Shown here one piece after another: positions 9,507 to 18,434 of a stretch of 64,000 nt of DNA (the stretch's first letter is position 1; every line of letters begins with the position of its first letter). The stretch comes from Microbulbifer aggregans (GTDB taxonomy: Bacteria; Pseudomonadota; Gammaproteobacteria; Pseudomonadales; Cellvibrionaceae). A program made the position numbers and the translations under genes. Under the pieces are notes generated by a model. That model saw only the letters and a program-made list of their open reading frames with translations. It was not told where the DNA came from and made no database searches. The stretch lies in assembly GCF_001750105.1 (NCBI RefSeq), contig NZ_CP014143.1:3379501-3443500 (forward strand). Reading direction: 5' to 3'.

Positions 9507-12071
9507 TCACTCGCCGGCGCCCTCTTCCTCATCCTCGTCGTCACTCTCCTGGATCCGCGCCAGCCCGACGAGATTCTCGCCCTCCTTGAGCCGGATTACG
9601 CGAACGCCCTGAGTGTTGCGTCCGAGAACAGAAACCTCGTCCACCCGTGTGCGCACCAGAGTGCCCTGGTCACTGATCAGCATGATCTCCTCACCCGGAT
9701 GCACCTGACAGGCACCGACCAGCTCACCGTTACGTTCGCTCTCCGCGATGGCGATCACGCCCTGAGTACCGCGCCCCTTGGTGGGGAAGTCTGCCGTAGT
9801 GGTGCGCTTACCATAACCGTTCTCAGTCACCATCATCACCGAGCCACCCTCTTCCGGGATGACCATCGCGATGACATACACGCCATCAGCCATGCGGATA
9901 CCGCGCACACCGCGGGATACGCGACCCATGGAACGGACATTTTCCTCGGCAAAACGCGCGGCCTTACCGGCGCTGGTCAGCAACAGAACATCGCGGCTGC
10001 CATCGGTAATGGCTGTGGCAACCAGACGATCGCCCTCTTCCAGCTCGATTGCGCGCAGACCGACAGAACGCGGGCGCGCGAAAGCCGTGAGCGGAGTCTT
10101 CTTGACGGTGCCGTTAGCGGTGGCAAAGAAGATGAAGTGGTCCTCATCATACTCCGACACCGGCATCAGGCTGCTGATACGCTCATCTTCTTCAAGCGGC
10201 AGCATGTTGACCATCGGACGACCGCGAGAGGCCCGGCCGGCGGTCGGCACTTCATAAACCTTGAGCCAGTACACCTTACCCTTGTTGGAGAAACACAGGA
10301 TGGTGTCGTGTGAATTTGCGATCAGCAGGTGTTCGACAAAGTCTTCATCTTTCACCTGGGTGGCAGATTTACCCATACCCCCGCGACGCTGGGCCTGGTA
10401 ATCGGCCAGGGGCTGGCTTTTCGCATAACCGCCATGGGAAATGGTTACCACCTTGTCTTCCGGGGTAATCAGGTCCTCAACGGTCAGATCCTGGCGAGAG
10501 GCCACGATCTCGGTACGGCGCTCATCGCCAAATTCTTTACTGAGCACTTCCAGCTCTTCACGGATCACCTCCATCAGGCGCTCAAAGCTGCCCAGGATAT
10601 GGAGGTACTCGGCAATCTGCTCCAGACGCTCCTTGTACTCGCCCAGCAGCTTGTCGTGCTCCATGCCGGTGAGGCGGTGCAGACGCAGTTCCAGGATCGC
10701 CTGAGCCTGTGCCGGGGAGAGATAGTAGGAGCCATCATCGCGCATGCCGAATTCTTCCGGCAGGTCGTCCGGACGGCAGGCATCGGCTCCGGCCCGCTCG
10801 AGGAACTGCTGTACCTCGCCGACTGCCCAGCCCTTGGAGAGCAGGGCCTCACGGGCATCCGCTGGGGTGGCCGAAGCCTTGATCAGCTCGATCACCGGAT
10901 CGATATTGGCGATGGCAATCGCCAGGCCCTCAAGGATATGACCGCGCTCTCGGGCCTTGCGCAGCAGGTAGACCGTACGGCGCGTCACAACCTCCTGGCG
11001 ATGACGGATAAAGTGCTCAAGCAGCTCCTTGAGGTTGAGCACCTTGGGCTGGCCGTCGACCAGCGCCACCATATTGATACCGAACACGCTTTCCAGCTGG
11101 GTCTGGGAATAGAGGTTGTTCAGGACCACATCACCCAGCTCGCCACGCTTGAGCTCGATCACCACGCGCAGGCCGTCCTTGTCGGACTCGTCGCGCAGCT
11201 CGGAGATACCCTCGATCTTCTTCTCTTTGACCAGCTCGGCAATGCGCTCGATCAGGCGGGCCTTGTTCAGCTGGAAGGGAATCTCGTGAATGATGATGAC
11301 GTCGCGCTTCGACTTTTCATCATGAATCACCTCAGCACGGGCGCGCACATAGATACGTCCGCGACCGGTGCGATAGGCCATCAGGATACCGGCGCGGCCA
11401 TTGATGATGGCGCCGGTGGGGAAGTCTGGTCCCGGAACGTGCTCCATCAGCTCATCGACGCTGAGCTCAGGGTTCTCGATTAGCGCCAGGCAGGCATTGA
11501 TCACCTCGCCCATGTTATGGGGCGGAATATTGGTCGCCATACCCACGGCGATACCGGAAGAGCCATTAACCAGCAGGTTCGGCACCCGCGATGGCAGAAC
11601 TTCCGGCATCTGCTCGGAGCCGTCGTAGTTGTCGATGAAGTTGACGGTTTCCTTGTCGAGATCGGACAGCAGCTCGTGGGCCAGCTTGTCCATGCGGATC
11701 TCGGTGTAACGCATCGCCGCGGGGCTGTCGCCGTCGATGGAACCGAAGTTGCCCTGCCCGTCCACCAGGGTGTAGCGCATGGAAAAGGGCTGGGCCATAC
11801 GCACGATGGTGTCGTAAACCGCAGAATCACCATGCGGGTGGTACTTACCGATCACGTCACCGACCACACGGGCCGATTTCTTGTACGGCTTGTTCCAGTC
11901 GTTCTTCAGCTCGTTCATGGCGAAGAGCACACGCCGGTGTACCGGCTTCAAGCCGTCCCGCACATCGGGCAGGGCCCGCCCGACGATTACGCTCATGGCG
12001 TAATCCAGGTACGACTGCTTCAGCTCTTCTTCGATATTGATCGGAGAGATTTCTTTGGCTAACTCGGCCAT
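9507..12071 (-). CDS. gyrA: DNA gyrase subunit A
   Basis: 854 residues. The start [18 protein letters not shown] matches GyrA; the open frame extends 47 codons upstream but that part has no counterpart, and another ATG four codons earlier is possible. The catalytic tyrosine lies in the AMRYTEIRM segment. The quinolone-resistance region reads [13 protein letters not shown], with the wild-type Ser and Asp at the positions usually mutated. A GyrA box (QRRGGMG, a variant of QRRGGKG) opens the C-terminal DNA-wrapping beta-pinwheel, which ends in an acidic tail. It acts as an A2B2 tetramer with GyrB. Confidence 0.98.
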   Translation of the reverse strand: MAELAKEISPINIEEELKQSYLDYAMSVIVGRALPDVRDGLKPVHRRVLFAMNELKNDWNKPYKKSARVVGDVIGKYHPHGDSAVYDTIVRMAQPFSMRYTLVDGQGNFGSIDGDSPAAMRYTEIRMDKLAHELLSDLDKETVNFIDNYDGSEQMPEVLPSRVPNLLVNGSSGIAVGMATNIPPHNMGEVINACLALIENPELSVDELMEHVPGPDFPTGAIINGRAGILMAYRTGRGRIYVRARAEVIHDEKSKRDVIIIHEIPFQLNKARLIERIAELVKEKKIEGISELRDESDKDGLRVVIELKRGELGDVVLNNLYSQTQLESVFGINMVALVDGQPKVLNLKELLEHFIRHRQEVVTRRTVYLLRKARERGHILEGLAIAIANIDPVIELIKASATPADAREALLSKGWAVGEVQQFLERAGADACRPDDLPEEFGMRDDGSYYLSPAQAQAILELRLHRLTGMEHDKLLGEYKERLEQIAEYLHILGSFERLMEVIREELEVLSKEFGDERRTEIVASRQDLTVEDLITPEDKVVTISHGGYAKSQPLADYQAQRRGGMGKSATQVKDEDFVEHLLIANSHDTILCFSNKGKVYWLKVYEVPTAGRASRGRPMVNMLPLEEDERISSLMPVSEYDEDHFIFFATANGTVKKTPLTAFARPRSVGLRAIELEEGDRLVATAITDGSRDVLLLTSAGKAARFAEENVRSMGRVSRGVRGIRMADGVYVIAMVIPEEGGSVMMVTENGYGKRTTTADFPTKGRGTQGVIAIAESERNGELVGACQVHPGEEIMLISDQGTLVRTRVDEVSVLGRNTQGVRVIRLKEGENLVGLARIQESDDEDEEEGAGE

Positions 12072-12158
12072 ATTTTCCGGCATTCCTTGAGAATCGTTAT
12101 TACCGCCGCGTCGAACCCCGCTATCGCCTGACAGCCCGTCAGCGGCCATTAAATACCG

Positions 12159-12199
12159 CCTGCTCAGGCCCTGGACACTGGTGTCCGCTGCCAGCGGAC
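12159..12199 (-). promoter_or_regulatory. Overlapping hairpins in the gyrA 5' region
   Basis: Three short perfect inverted repeats lie 90-130 nt before the gyrA start: 12159-12170 (GCCTG/CAGGC), 12173-12186 (GGACAC/GTGTCC) and 12183-12199 (GTCCGCT/AGCGGAC). The last two share bases and cannot form at once. The region is also the divergent promoter zone between gyrA and the MTA deaminase gene, so they may be operator DNA rather than RNA. No function is proven. Confidence 0.35.
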
Positions 12200-12326
12200 C
12201 TCCGGGATTCAATCAAGCGCGCAATGTTACCATACTTGGCGCCGGGGAGGACGCCCGCCGGTCGACTTGTTACCGCAGCGGCCCGCCGCTAAAGTCTACC
12301 GCCCGTCCAAGATCACCGAGCAACCC

Positions 12327-13667
12327 ATGGCCGCAGACGAACAAGCTTCTCACGTCGACACACTGATTCACGCCCGCTGGATCATCCCTGTCGTTCCCGG
12401 CGGAAAAGTGTATGAAAATTGCGCAATCGCAGTCCGTGACGGCAAGATCCTCGCCATCCATCCCTCAGCAGAGGCGGAGAAACGTTATCGGGCCGATCAG
12501 GTCGTCCACCTCGACCGACACGCGCTGATTCCGGGGCTGATCAATACCCACACCCACGCAGCCATGACCCTGCTGCGGGGCTATGCAGACGACAAACCCC
12601 TGATGGAGTGGCTGCAGGAGCATATCTGGCCGGCCGAGCAGAAATGGGTAGCGTCGGGCTTTGTCGCCGACGGGACCCGGCTCGCCGTGGCAGAGATGCT
12701 TCGCTCGGGAACAACGACATTCTCCGACCAGTATTTCTTCCCCGAGGACACCGCCCAGGTCGCTCGCGAAACCGGCATACGGGCACAGATAGCCTTCCCC
12801 GTGATTGACGCCCCCACTCCCTGGAGCCGCAACGGCGAGGACGCCCTGCAGAAAGGGTTGTCACTGCGGGATGACTACCGGGCCCACGACCGCCTCGATG
12901 TCGTCTTCGCGCCTCACGCTCCCTATACGGTGGGAGATGAGACTCTGGAGAAAATCGCAGTCTATGCCGCCGAGGCTCAGATCCCGGTGCAGATGCATTT
13001 GCATGAAACTGCCACTGAGGTTCAACGGGCCTTAAAGGAAGGGGGCGAACGACCGATCGAACGACTAAACAGGCTGGGGCTGCTCTCACCCCAGACCCTG
13101 TGCGTACACATGACGTCGGTAGAACCCAGTGACATTGAGCTTTTACGGGAGAGCGGTGCCCACGTAGCCCACTGCCCGCGCTCCAATCTCAAACTCGCCT
13201 CCGGTTTCTGCCCGGCAAGCGAGCTACTGGAAGCAGGTATCAATGTTGCGCTCGGCACCGACGGTGCCGCCAGCAATAACGGGCTCGACCTTTTTGCAGA
13301 AGCCAACACGGCGGCCCTGCTGGCCAAGGCCGTCAGCGGACGTGCCGATGCCCTGCCCGCCCGGCAGGTGCTTGCCATGGCCACCATCAATGGCGCTCGC
13401 GCCCTGGGACTGGAGGACAAGATTGGCAGCCTGGAGTCGGGCAAGTCTGCAGACCTGACGGCTGTCGACCTGGGTGGACTCGAGCAGCAACCCCTGCACG
13501 ATCCGATTTCCCAACTGATTTATACCGCCAGCGCGCACAATGTCAGCGACGTCTGGGTCGCCGGCCGGCAGCTGCTGGCCGAGCGCAGGCTCACCACCCT
13601 CAATGAGACAGAGCTGGTGCAACGGGCTCAGGACTGGCGTGCTAGAATCGCCGGCTTGTCGATCTAG
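12327..13667 (+). CDS. mtaD: 5-methylthioadenosine/S-adenosylhomocysteine deaminase family (TRZ/ATZ amidohydrolase)
   Basis: 446 residues from the ATG of MAADEQASHV; the frame begins 20 codons earlier but those codons look like leader. It is a cytosolic amidohydrolase of the MtaD/SsnA-like group with metal ligands in NTHTHAAM, the substrate-side HLHETATEV and the catalytic GTDGAASNN. Pseudomonas aeruginosa PA3170, at the same locus beside ubiG, is an MTA deaminase, so deamination of methylthioadenosine or S-adenosylhomocysteine is the likely reaction. It is divergent from gyrA and probably leads the unit with ubiG, mupP and yciK. Confidence 0.88.
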   Translation: MAADEQASHVDTLIHARWIIPVVPGGKVYENCAIAVRDGKILAIHPSAEAEKRYRADQVVHLDRHALIPGLINTHTHAAMTLLRGYADDKPLMEWLQEHIWPAEQKWVASGFVADGTRLAVAEMLRSGTTTFSDQYFFPEDTAQVARETGIRAQIAFPVIDAPTPWSRNGEDALQKGLSLRDDYRAHDRLDVVFAPHAPYTVGDETLEKIAVYAAEAQIPVQMHLHETATEVQRALKEGGERPIERLNRLGLLSPQTLCVHMTSVEPSDIELLRESGAHVAHCPRSNLKLASGFCPASELLEAGINVALGTDGAASNNGLDLFAEANTAALLAKAVSGRADALPARQVLAMATINGARALGLEDKIGSLESGKSADLTAVDLGGLEQQPLHDPISQLIYTASAHNVSDVWVAGRQLLAERRLTTLNETELVQRAQDWRARIAGLSI

Positions 13668-13783
13668 GGTCTCTTTCCAGAGGAAGGAGGGTCGCCTGAT
13701 CGAGCCGAGGCTCGGTGTCTTCGCACTTGAGCTTCAGGAAGCCAAGGAAACAATCCATATCGGGGGACAACGACGGATATCCC

Positions 13784-14485
13784 ATGACCAATGTAGATCC
13801 GGCAGAAATCGCCAAATTTGAACAGCTGGCCAGCCGCTGGTGGGATCGCCAGGGCGAGTTCAAACCCCTGCACGATATCAATCCACTGCGCGCCAACTAT
13901 ATTGACCGGCACGCCCCGGTAGTGGGCAAGAGGGTGCTGGATGTTGGCTGTGGTGGGGGCATTCTCACTGAAGCCATGGCGCAGAGAGGCGCAGACGTTA
14001 CCGGTATCGACCTGGGCGAGGCGCCCCTGAATGTGGCCAGGCTCCATGCGCTGGAGAGCGAGCTGCAGATCAATTACCGACAGGTTTCCGTGGAAGAGCT
14101 GGCAGAAGAGCAGCCGGCCAGCTTTGACACGGTCACCTGCCTGGAGATGCTGGAGCATGTCCCCGATCCGGCCTCGGTTATCCGCGCCTGTGCCACTCTG
14201 GTAAAGCCCGGCGGAAACCTGTTCTTCTCCACCATCAACCGCACCGCCAAAGGATGGCTGTTTGCAGTCGTGGGAGCCGAATATGTCCTGCGCCTGCTGC
14301 CGAAGGGCACCCACGAATACAGCAAATTTATCCGCCCCTCGGAGATGGGCGCCTGGATCCGGGCGGCGGGCCTGGAGACAAGGGACATCACCGGAATGAC
14401 CTACAATCCGCTCACGCGCACCTACAAACTGGATCCCAGGGATGTGGACGTGAACTACCTGGTGCACGCAACCAGGGCGCCCTGA
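13784..14485 (+). CDS. ubiG: Ubiquinone biosynthesis O-methyltransferase UbiG
   Basis: 233 residues. It carries out both O-methylations in ubiquinone synthesis using SAM. Motif I is [13 protein letters not shown], followed by the acidic [11 protein letters not shown], and the [12 protein letters not shown] and [12 protein letters not shown] segments are typical of UbiG. The start [13 protein letters not shown] matches the family; 23 in-frame upstream codons are excluded. It ends 15 nt before the mupP/gph start. Confidence 0.96.
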   Translation: MTNVDPAEIAKFEQLASRWWDRQGEFKPLHDINPLRANYIDRHAPVVGKRVLDVGCGGGILTEAMAQRGADVTGIDLGEAPLNVARLHALESELQINYRQVSVEELAEEQPASFDTVTCLEMLEHVPDPASVIRACATLVKPGGNLFFSTINRTAKGWLFAVVGAEYVLRLLPKGTHEYSKFIRPSEMGAWIRAAGLETRDITGMTYNPLTRTYKLDPRDVDVNYLVHATRAP

Positions 14486-14500
14486 TCCAACGGAAGTAGC

Positions 14501-15175
14501 ATGAAAGCAGTTTTATTTGATCTCGACGGCACGCTGTTCGATACCGCGCCCGACTTTATTGTGGTGCTGAACCAGTTGCGCCATCAGGAACAGTTACCGC
14601 CGCTCCCCGGGGAGGCGATCCGCGCCGTGGTGTCCAACGGCGCCAGGGCCATGGTCAGACTGGCCTTTGGCCGCGACGAGGGAGACCCGGGTTTTGACTC
14701 ACTGCGACAGCGGTTTCTGGACCTCTACCTGGCGCACCTGGCCGAGCACACGGTGCCGTTCCCGGGTATCGAAGATCTGCTGAAAAAATTGGCCAACCAC
14801 GATATCGCCTGGGGAGTCGTCACCAACAAACCCGCAGCCTATACGATCCCGCTCATGCGGGCGTTTTCCCATTTCCCCGAGCCAGGCGCCATTATCTGCC
14901 CGGACGATGTGGAGAATCGCAAGCCCCATCCGGAGCCAATCTATCTCGCCTGCTCTCGAATTGGCTGCAAACCGGAGCAGGCGGTCTATGTCGGCGACCA
15001 CGAGCGCGATATCGAGGCCGGCAAGGCCGCAGGCATGCCGACCATCGCCTGTAGCTACGGCTATATCGATGCCGGAGACAGCGCCGCCAACTGGAATGCA
15101 GATCATCTGGTGGATAGTGCGGACCAGATCTGGCCCCTGCTCATGGAGCACTACATGACGAACAGCAACCGCTGA
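14501..15175 (+). CDS. mupP: HAD-family phosphatase (MupP/Gph-like)
   Basis: 224 residues; a HAD hydrolase with the catalytic DLDGTLFDTA motif, GVVTNKPAAYT (motif II/III) and YVGDHERDIEAGKAAG (motif IV). By synteny with P. aeruginosa PA3172, between ubiG and the yciK homologue, it is probably MupP. That enzyme removes phosphate from N-acetylmuramic acid 6-phosphate in cell-wall recycling. The sequence alone cannot exclude phosphoglycolate phosphatase (Gph). A GGAAG ribosome-binding site lies just before the ATG. Confidence 0.85.
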   Translation: MKAVLFDLDGTLFDTAPDFIVVLNQLRHQEQLPPLPGEAIRAVVSNGARAMVRLAFGRDEGDPGFDSLRQRFLDLYLAHLAEHTVPFPGIEDLLKKLANHDIAWGVVTNKPAAYTIPLMRAFSHFPEPGAIICPDDVENRKPHPEPIYLACSRIGCKPEQAVYVGDHERDIEAGKAAGMPTIACSYGYIDAGDSAANWNADHLVDSADQIWPLLMEHYMTNSNR

Positions 15176-15244
15176 CAGCATCCCAGATAGAAAAACAACG
15201 CATCCAGCGCACGAAAAGCCGACCAACGCAACAAAAGGATTCCC

Positions 15245-16000
15245 ATGTCTGAGACCATCGGCAACTACACCCCTGCTCCAGACCTTCTCAAGAACAAGAT
15301 CATCCTGGTGACTGGCGCCGGCGACGGCATTGGCCGGGCCGCGGCCAAGACTTTTGCCGCCCACGGGGCTACCGTGATTCTGCTGGGGCGGACGACTGCA
15401 AAGCTGGAAGCCGTATATGACGAGATCGAAGAAGCCGGCGGCCCCCAGCCGGCGATATTCCCCATGGATCTCAACGAGGCAAAGATCGAAAATTTCGAGC
15501 ACTTTGCCGAAGCCGTGGACCAGGAATTCGGTCGGCTCGACGGCATCCTGCACAGTGCAGGAGTCCTCGGCCAGCGCACTCCCATCCTGAATTACCACTA
15601 CGCGACCTGGGAACAGGTGATGCGGGTCAACGTCAACGCCGCCTTCGGCCTGACCAAGACACTGCTGCCGCTGCTGGAGAAGTCTGAGGCGGCCTCGGTG
15701 GTGTTTACCGGCTCCAGCGTCGGCCTCAAGGGCCGCGCCTTCTGGGGCGCTTACGCGGTTTCGAAGTTTGCCACCGAAGGCCTGATGCAGGTGCTGGCAG
15801 ACGAGTTGGACGGCGTCTCCAACATTCGCGTTAACAGCCTCAACCCGGGTGCAACACGCACCAATATGCGCGCTGCGGCGTACCCCGCCGAGGACCCCAG
15901 AACGGTGACTCGGCCTGAGGACATCATGCCCACCTACCTTTACCTGATGGGAGATGACAGTCGCGGAGTCAGCGGCAAACAGTTCAACGCGCAGGGCTAA
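15245..16000 (+). CDS. yciK: YciK-type short-chain dehydrogenase/reductase
   Basis: 251 residues; classical SDR fold. The cofactor loop is TGAGDGIGRAAA, the Asn of the catalytic tetrad lies in HSAGVLG and following, the Ser in FTGSSVGLKG, and the YxxxK is YAVSK. Homologues sit next to ubiG and gph/mupP in pseudomonads (PA3173), where the substrate is not known. An AAGGA site precedes the ATG. It is the last gene of the plus-strand unit. Confidence 0.92.
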   Translation: MSETIGNYTPAPDLLKNKIILVTGAGDGIGRAAAKTFAAHGATVILLGRTTAKLEAVYDEIEEAGGPQPAIFPMDLNEAKIENFEHFAEAVDQEFGRLDGILHSAGVLGQRTPILNYHYATWEQVMRVNVNAAFGLTKTLLPLLEKSEAASVVFTGSSVGLKGRAFWGAYAVSKFATEGLMQVLADELDGVSNIRVNSLNPGATRTNMRAAAYPAEDPRTVTRPEDIMPTYLYLMGDDSRGVSGKQFNAQG

Positions 16001-16013
16001 GCGCCCTGCCCCA

Positions 16014-16397
16014 TCACGGCTCGCGAATCTCCGTGCGCCACGGCGGGTTGAGGCGGTCCTCTCCCGCCCAGTAGAGCTTCACTTTGTTGCCGCTGGGGTC
16101 GAATAGCACCGCCTCCCGCCAGCGCCAGCGCATATCCTGTGGCAGCTGGGCAAATTCCAGACCGCGCTGCTGCAGCGCCTCTACCAGCTCATCCAGTTTC
16201 TCGTGCTCAAAATAGATCACAGCACCGTTGCGATATTCCTCCTCACTGAGTTGCAATGAGAAAGTCGCACCTCCCTCTGTACATTCGAAGCGAGCATAGT
16301 GGGGTGTATCGACAATCTGGACAAAGCCCAGCCTACGGTAAAAAGCCGCCGCTTCTTCCATGTCGCGGACTGGAAGGGTTACCTGGTTCAGGTTCAC
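16014..16397 (-). CDS. VOC (glyoxalase/bleomycin-resistance) family protein
   Basis: 127 residues with one pair of betaalphabetabetabeta modules. It starts NLNQVTLPVRDMEEAAAFYRRLG and ends with FDPSGNKVKLYWAGE, typical of VOC proteins. The start is a GTG (16395-16397) with AGGAG six nt upstream. Substrate unknown: the metal-ligand pattern of GloA is not clear here, and such proteins include dioxygenases, epimerases and drug-binding proteins. It converges on yciK, only 13 nt apart. Confidence 0.8.
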   Translation of the reverse strand: MNLNQVTLPVRDMEEAAAFYRRLGFVQIVDTPHYARFECTEGGATFSLQLSEEEYRNGAVIYFEHEKLDELVEALQQRGLEFAQLPQDMRWRWREAVLFDPSGNKVKLYWAGEDRLNPPWRTEIREP

Positions 16398-16441
16398 AAA
16401 AAACTCCTGCTGCCTATCGACAGGCCGGCCAGCGTACAGGC

Positions 16442-16470
16442 AAAAAAATACCCGGGCACTGCCCGGGTAT
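16442..16470 (-). terminator. Terminator after the acidic membrane protein gene
   Basis: A perfect 10-bp stem (16448-16457 with 16461-16470, 3-nt loop) is followed on the minus strand by a run of seven Ts. It lies 20 nt after the stop at 16491. Confidence 0.92.
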
Positions 16471-16490
16471 CGAGATCATCAATGGAGTGT

Positions 16491-16865
16491 TCACTCCTCG
16501 CTGTGATCGATCGCCTCCTCGGCTTCGTCGGCGACCTCTTCGGCCACTTCTTCAGCTTCGTCAGCCACGGTGTCCATGGCCTCTTCGGCGGAGTCCATGA
16601 CCTCATCAGCCGCCTCTTCAGCGGTTTCCATCATGTGCTCCGGCGCATCGGCGAAAACGTCACCCTCAGAAGGTGCAATACCGGCATCCTTGGCTGCGAC
16701 TACCGCTTCTTCACCCGTTTCCTCCACCGCGGCACCGGCCTCTTCAACGGCGGACTGGACCTCGCTGGCAATCTCAGCCTCAGCGCCTGCAGGCTCCATG
16801 TTCTGGTAGTAGAGATATCCACCGACTGCGGCGATCACGATTGCGGGAATAATGATTTTCTTCAT
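16491..16865 (-). CDS. Small acidic membrane-anchored protein with Glu/Ala-rich repeats
   Basis: 124 residues. An N-terminal uncleaved helix (about 3-20, IIIPAIVIAAVGGYLYY) is followed by an extremely acidic periplasmic region built from EEA, AEEV and DEAEEA units, with almost no basic residues. It is predicted to be a long, charged helix or coiled coil. It has a strong ribosome-binding site (GGGGGTGG) and its own terminator, so it looks like a real monocistronic gene. I do not recognise a family; function unknown. Confidence 0.8.
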   Translation of the reverse strand: MKKIIIPAIVIAAVGGYLYYQNMEPAGAEAEIASEVQSAVEEAGAAVEETGEEAVVAAKDAGIAPSEGDVFADAPEHMMETAEEAADEVMDSAEEAMDTVADEAEEVAEEVADEAEEAIDHSEE

Positions 16866-16934
16866 TTTCCACCCCCTGAAAGTGTGAATTTATGGTTATA
16901 AGAGTCCAGTATTGTTCCACGGTGATGGGGGGCA

Positions 16935-16958
16935 AAAACGTGAATACCCGCACGTTTT
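16935..16958. promoter_or_regulatory. 8-bp inverted repeat between divergent genes
   Basis: AAAACGTG and its exact complement CACGTTTT are separated by 8 nt, midway between the divergent genes at 16865 (minus) and 17021 (plus). It could be an operator for a dimeric regulator or a weak hairpin. Confidence 0.35.
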
Positions 16959-17020
16959 CATTTGTCCGCAGCGGGGCTCTGAGGCAAAATTATGTGAAAT
17001 CCACCTGACCAACTGTCAAT

Positions 17021-17440
17021 ATGAGAACACCTCTCTTTCTTGCACTTCTTTTGCTGGCATCCAGTGTCAGCGCGGACTCCTTCACCAAACAGATGCGCGG
17101 TTGTGCATCCATCGAGTCGGATCAAGAGCGTCTCGCCTGCTATGACGCATTGAGCCAGAGCCTGGACGAGCGGGCAGAGCAGATCTTCGGCCACGAGCAG
17201 AAACGGATCGTGGAAGAAGCACCGGAGAAAATCACCGCCCAGATAACGGAAGTCCAGGAAGGCGCTTACGACAAGGCGATTATCACCCTCGACAACGGGC
17301 AGATCTGGCGCCAGAACGACAGCGGCCGCGTTTCCTGGAAGAGCGGGGACAAAATCGTCGTGGAACGCGGCCTGTTCGGCTCTTTCTTCATGAAACCTGC
17401 CGAAGGCGGTCGCAAGATCCGCGTGAAACGCGAGCGCTGA
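17021..17440 (+). CDS. Small periplasmic protein of unknown function
   Basis: 139 residues with a clear signal peptide (cleavage near SVSA-DS, residue 18). The mature part begins with a CASIESDQERLACYD-like motif, two cysteines that probably pair, seen at the N-terminus of many small exported proteins of gammaproteobacteria, including some type VI-associated ones. The C-terminal half is beta-rich (GQIWRQND, then VSWKSGDKIVVERG), resembling a small SH3-like barrel. No good Shine-Dalgarno is visible. Function unknown. Confidence 0.75.
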   Translation: MRTPLFLALLLLASSVSADSFTKQMRGCASIESDQERLACYDALSQSLDERAEQIFGHEQKRIVEEAPEKITAQITEVQEGAYDKAIITLDNGQIWRQNDSGRVSWKSGDKIVVERGLFGSFFMKPAEGGRKIRVKRER

Positions 17441-17464
17441 AGCAACTTACTGTTAACAGAACTC

Positions 17465-17513
17465 CCTCACTAAGCTGCATAGCGAGCAAAACCCGCTCCC
17501 ACCCTTAGTGAGG
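17465..17513 (+). promoter_or_regulatory. Hairpin covering the yceI-like gene's ribosome-binding site
   Basis: CCTCACTAAG (17465-17474) is exactly complementary to CTTAGTGAGG (17504-17513). The second arm contains the GAGG Shine-Dalgarno element of the gene starting at 17522. In the transcript the 10-bp helix would bury the ribosome-binding site. The 29-nt loop holds a smaller inner stem (AGCG/CGCT). Confidence 0.5.
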
Positions 17514-17521
17514 TTCTCGAT

Positions 17522-18199
17522 ATGGTATTCAGCCAGCCTTCTTCGAAAGGCATCCCGCGAACTCGCTACGGGCTGACCCTGGCCCTCGCTCTGATCGTAG
17601 CCCTGCTTGCCTGCCCTCTGGCGGCGCAGCAGGTGCTCCCCCTCTCCGCCTCTTCCGATATCCACTGGCGCGTGTACCGCAGCGGCCCTATGGCACACCT
17701 GGGACATAGCCATGTGATCCGCGCAACTGGCATTCGCGGAACCGTGACTCTGTACGAATCCCCGCGACCCTCAGAATTTGCGCTCGAGATCCCCGTGCAG
17801 CGGCTGGAGGTCGATCCACCGGCACTGCGCCAGCGCTACGGCGCCGAGTTCTCGTCGGAACTGAGCGCCAAAGATATCGCTGGCACCCGCGCCAACATGC
17901 TGGGGCAGCGTCAGCTGCAAGCCTCTCGCTTCCCGGTCATCCGCCTGTCCGGCAAGGCCAACCTGCCGGACACCCGGGAGCCGCAGCGGGTGCTCATTGC
18001 AACACAACTGCAACTGCGCGGCCTGACCATACCACTGACCCTGCCCGCGCTAGTCACTGTGAAGGGAAACAGTGTTCGCGCCAGCGGCAGCTTCACCCTG
18101 TCCCACCAGCAGCTGGGGCTGGAGCCATTCAGCGCCGCGCTCGGAGCCCTGCGGGTAGATCAGCGTATCGACTTTACTTTCGATATCCGCACAAAGTGA
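17522..18199 (+). CDS. YceI-family periplasmic protein
   Basis: 225 residues. A signal peptide (about residues 16-36, ending LAAQQ) precedes a YceI lipocalin-like domain: the SDIHWRVYRSG opening, HLGHSH, the EFALEIPVQRLEVDP strand and the terminal RVDQRIDFTFDI. YceI proteins bind isoprenoid-type lipids in a hydrophobic barrel; their physiological role is mostly unknown. The start is set by GAGG eight nt upstream, which is also part of a hairpin at 17465-17513. Confidence 0.85.
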   Translation: MVFSQPSSKGIPRTRYGLTLALALIVALLACPLAAQQVLPLSASSDIHWRVYRSGPMAHLGHSHVIRATGIRGTVTLYESPRPSEFALEIPVQRLEVDPPALRQRYGAEFSSELSAKDIAGTRANMLGQRQLQASRFPVIRLSGKANLPDTREPQRVLIATQLQLRGLTIPLTLPALVTVKGNSVRASGSFTLSHQQLGLEPFSAALGALRVDQRIDFTFDIRTK

Positions 18200-18434
18200 C
18201 CACAGCAGCCTGAAAGTTTCCCCCCTGCCAGAACACAACATTCATCAACAGGAAAGCGCTGTCAAAACACCATAAACAGTTTACTTATTGAACTTCCAAG
18301 TCACCTTTAGCACGGCGCGAATTTCTACCCTCACCTATAGTCAAAAAGAAAGAGGCGCCAAGCGCAGCAGCTGTGCTGTTGTGCATGGCGATGGTGTACT
18401 CAACAGAAGGTGTATTCAGTTGTCCCGAGAAAAT

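Noticed and set aside
10329..11483. A 384-codon plus-strand frame
   Set aside because: Antisense shadow of gyrA without homologous motifs.
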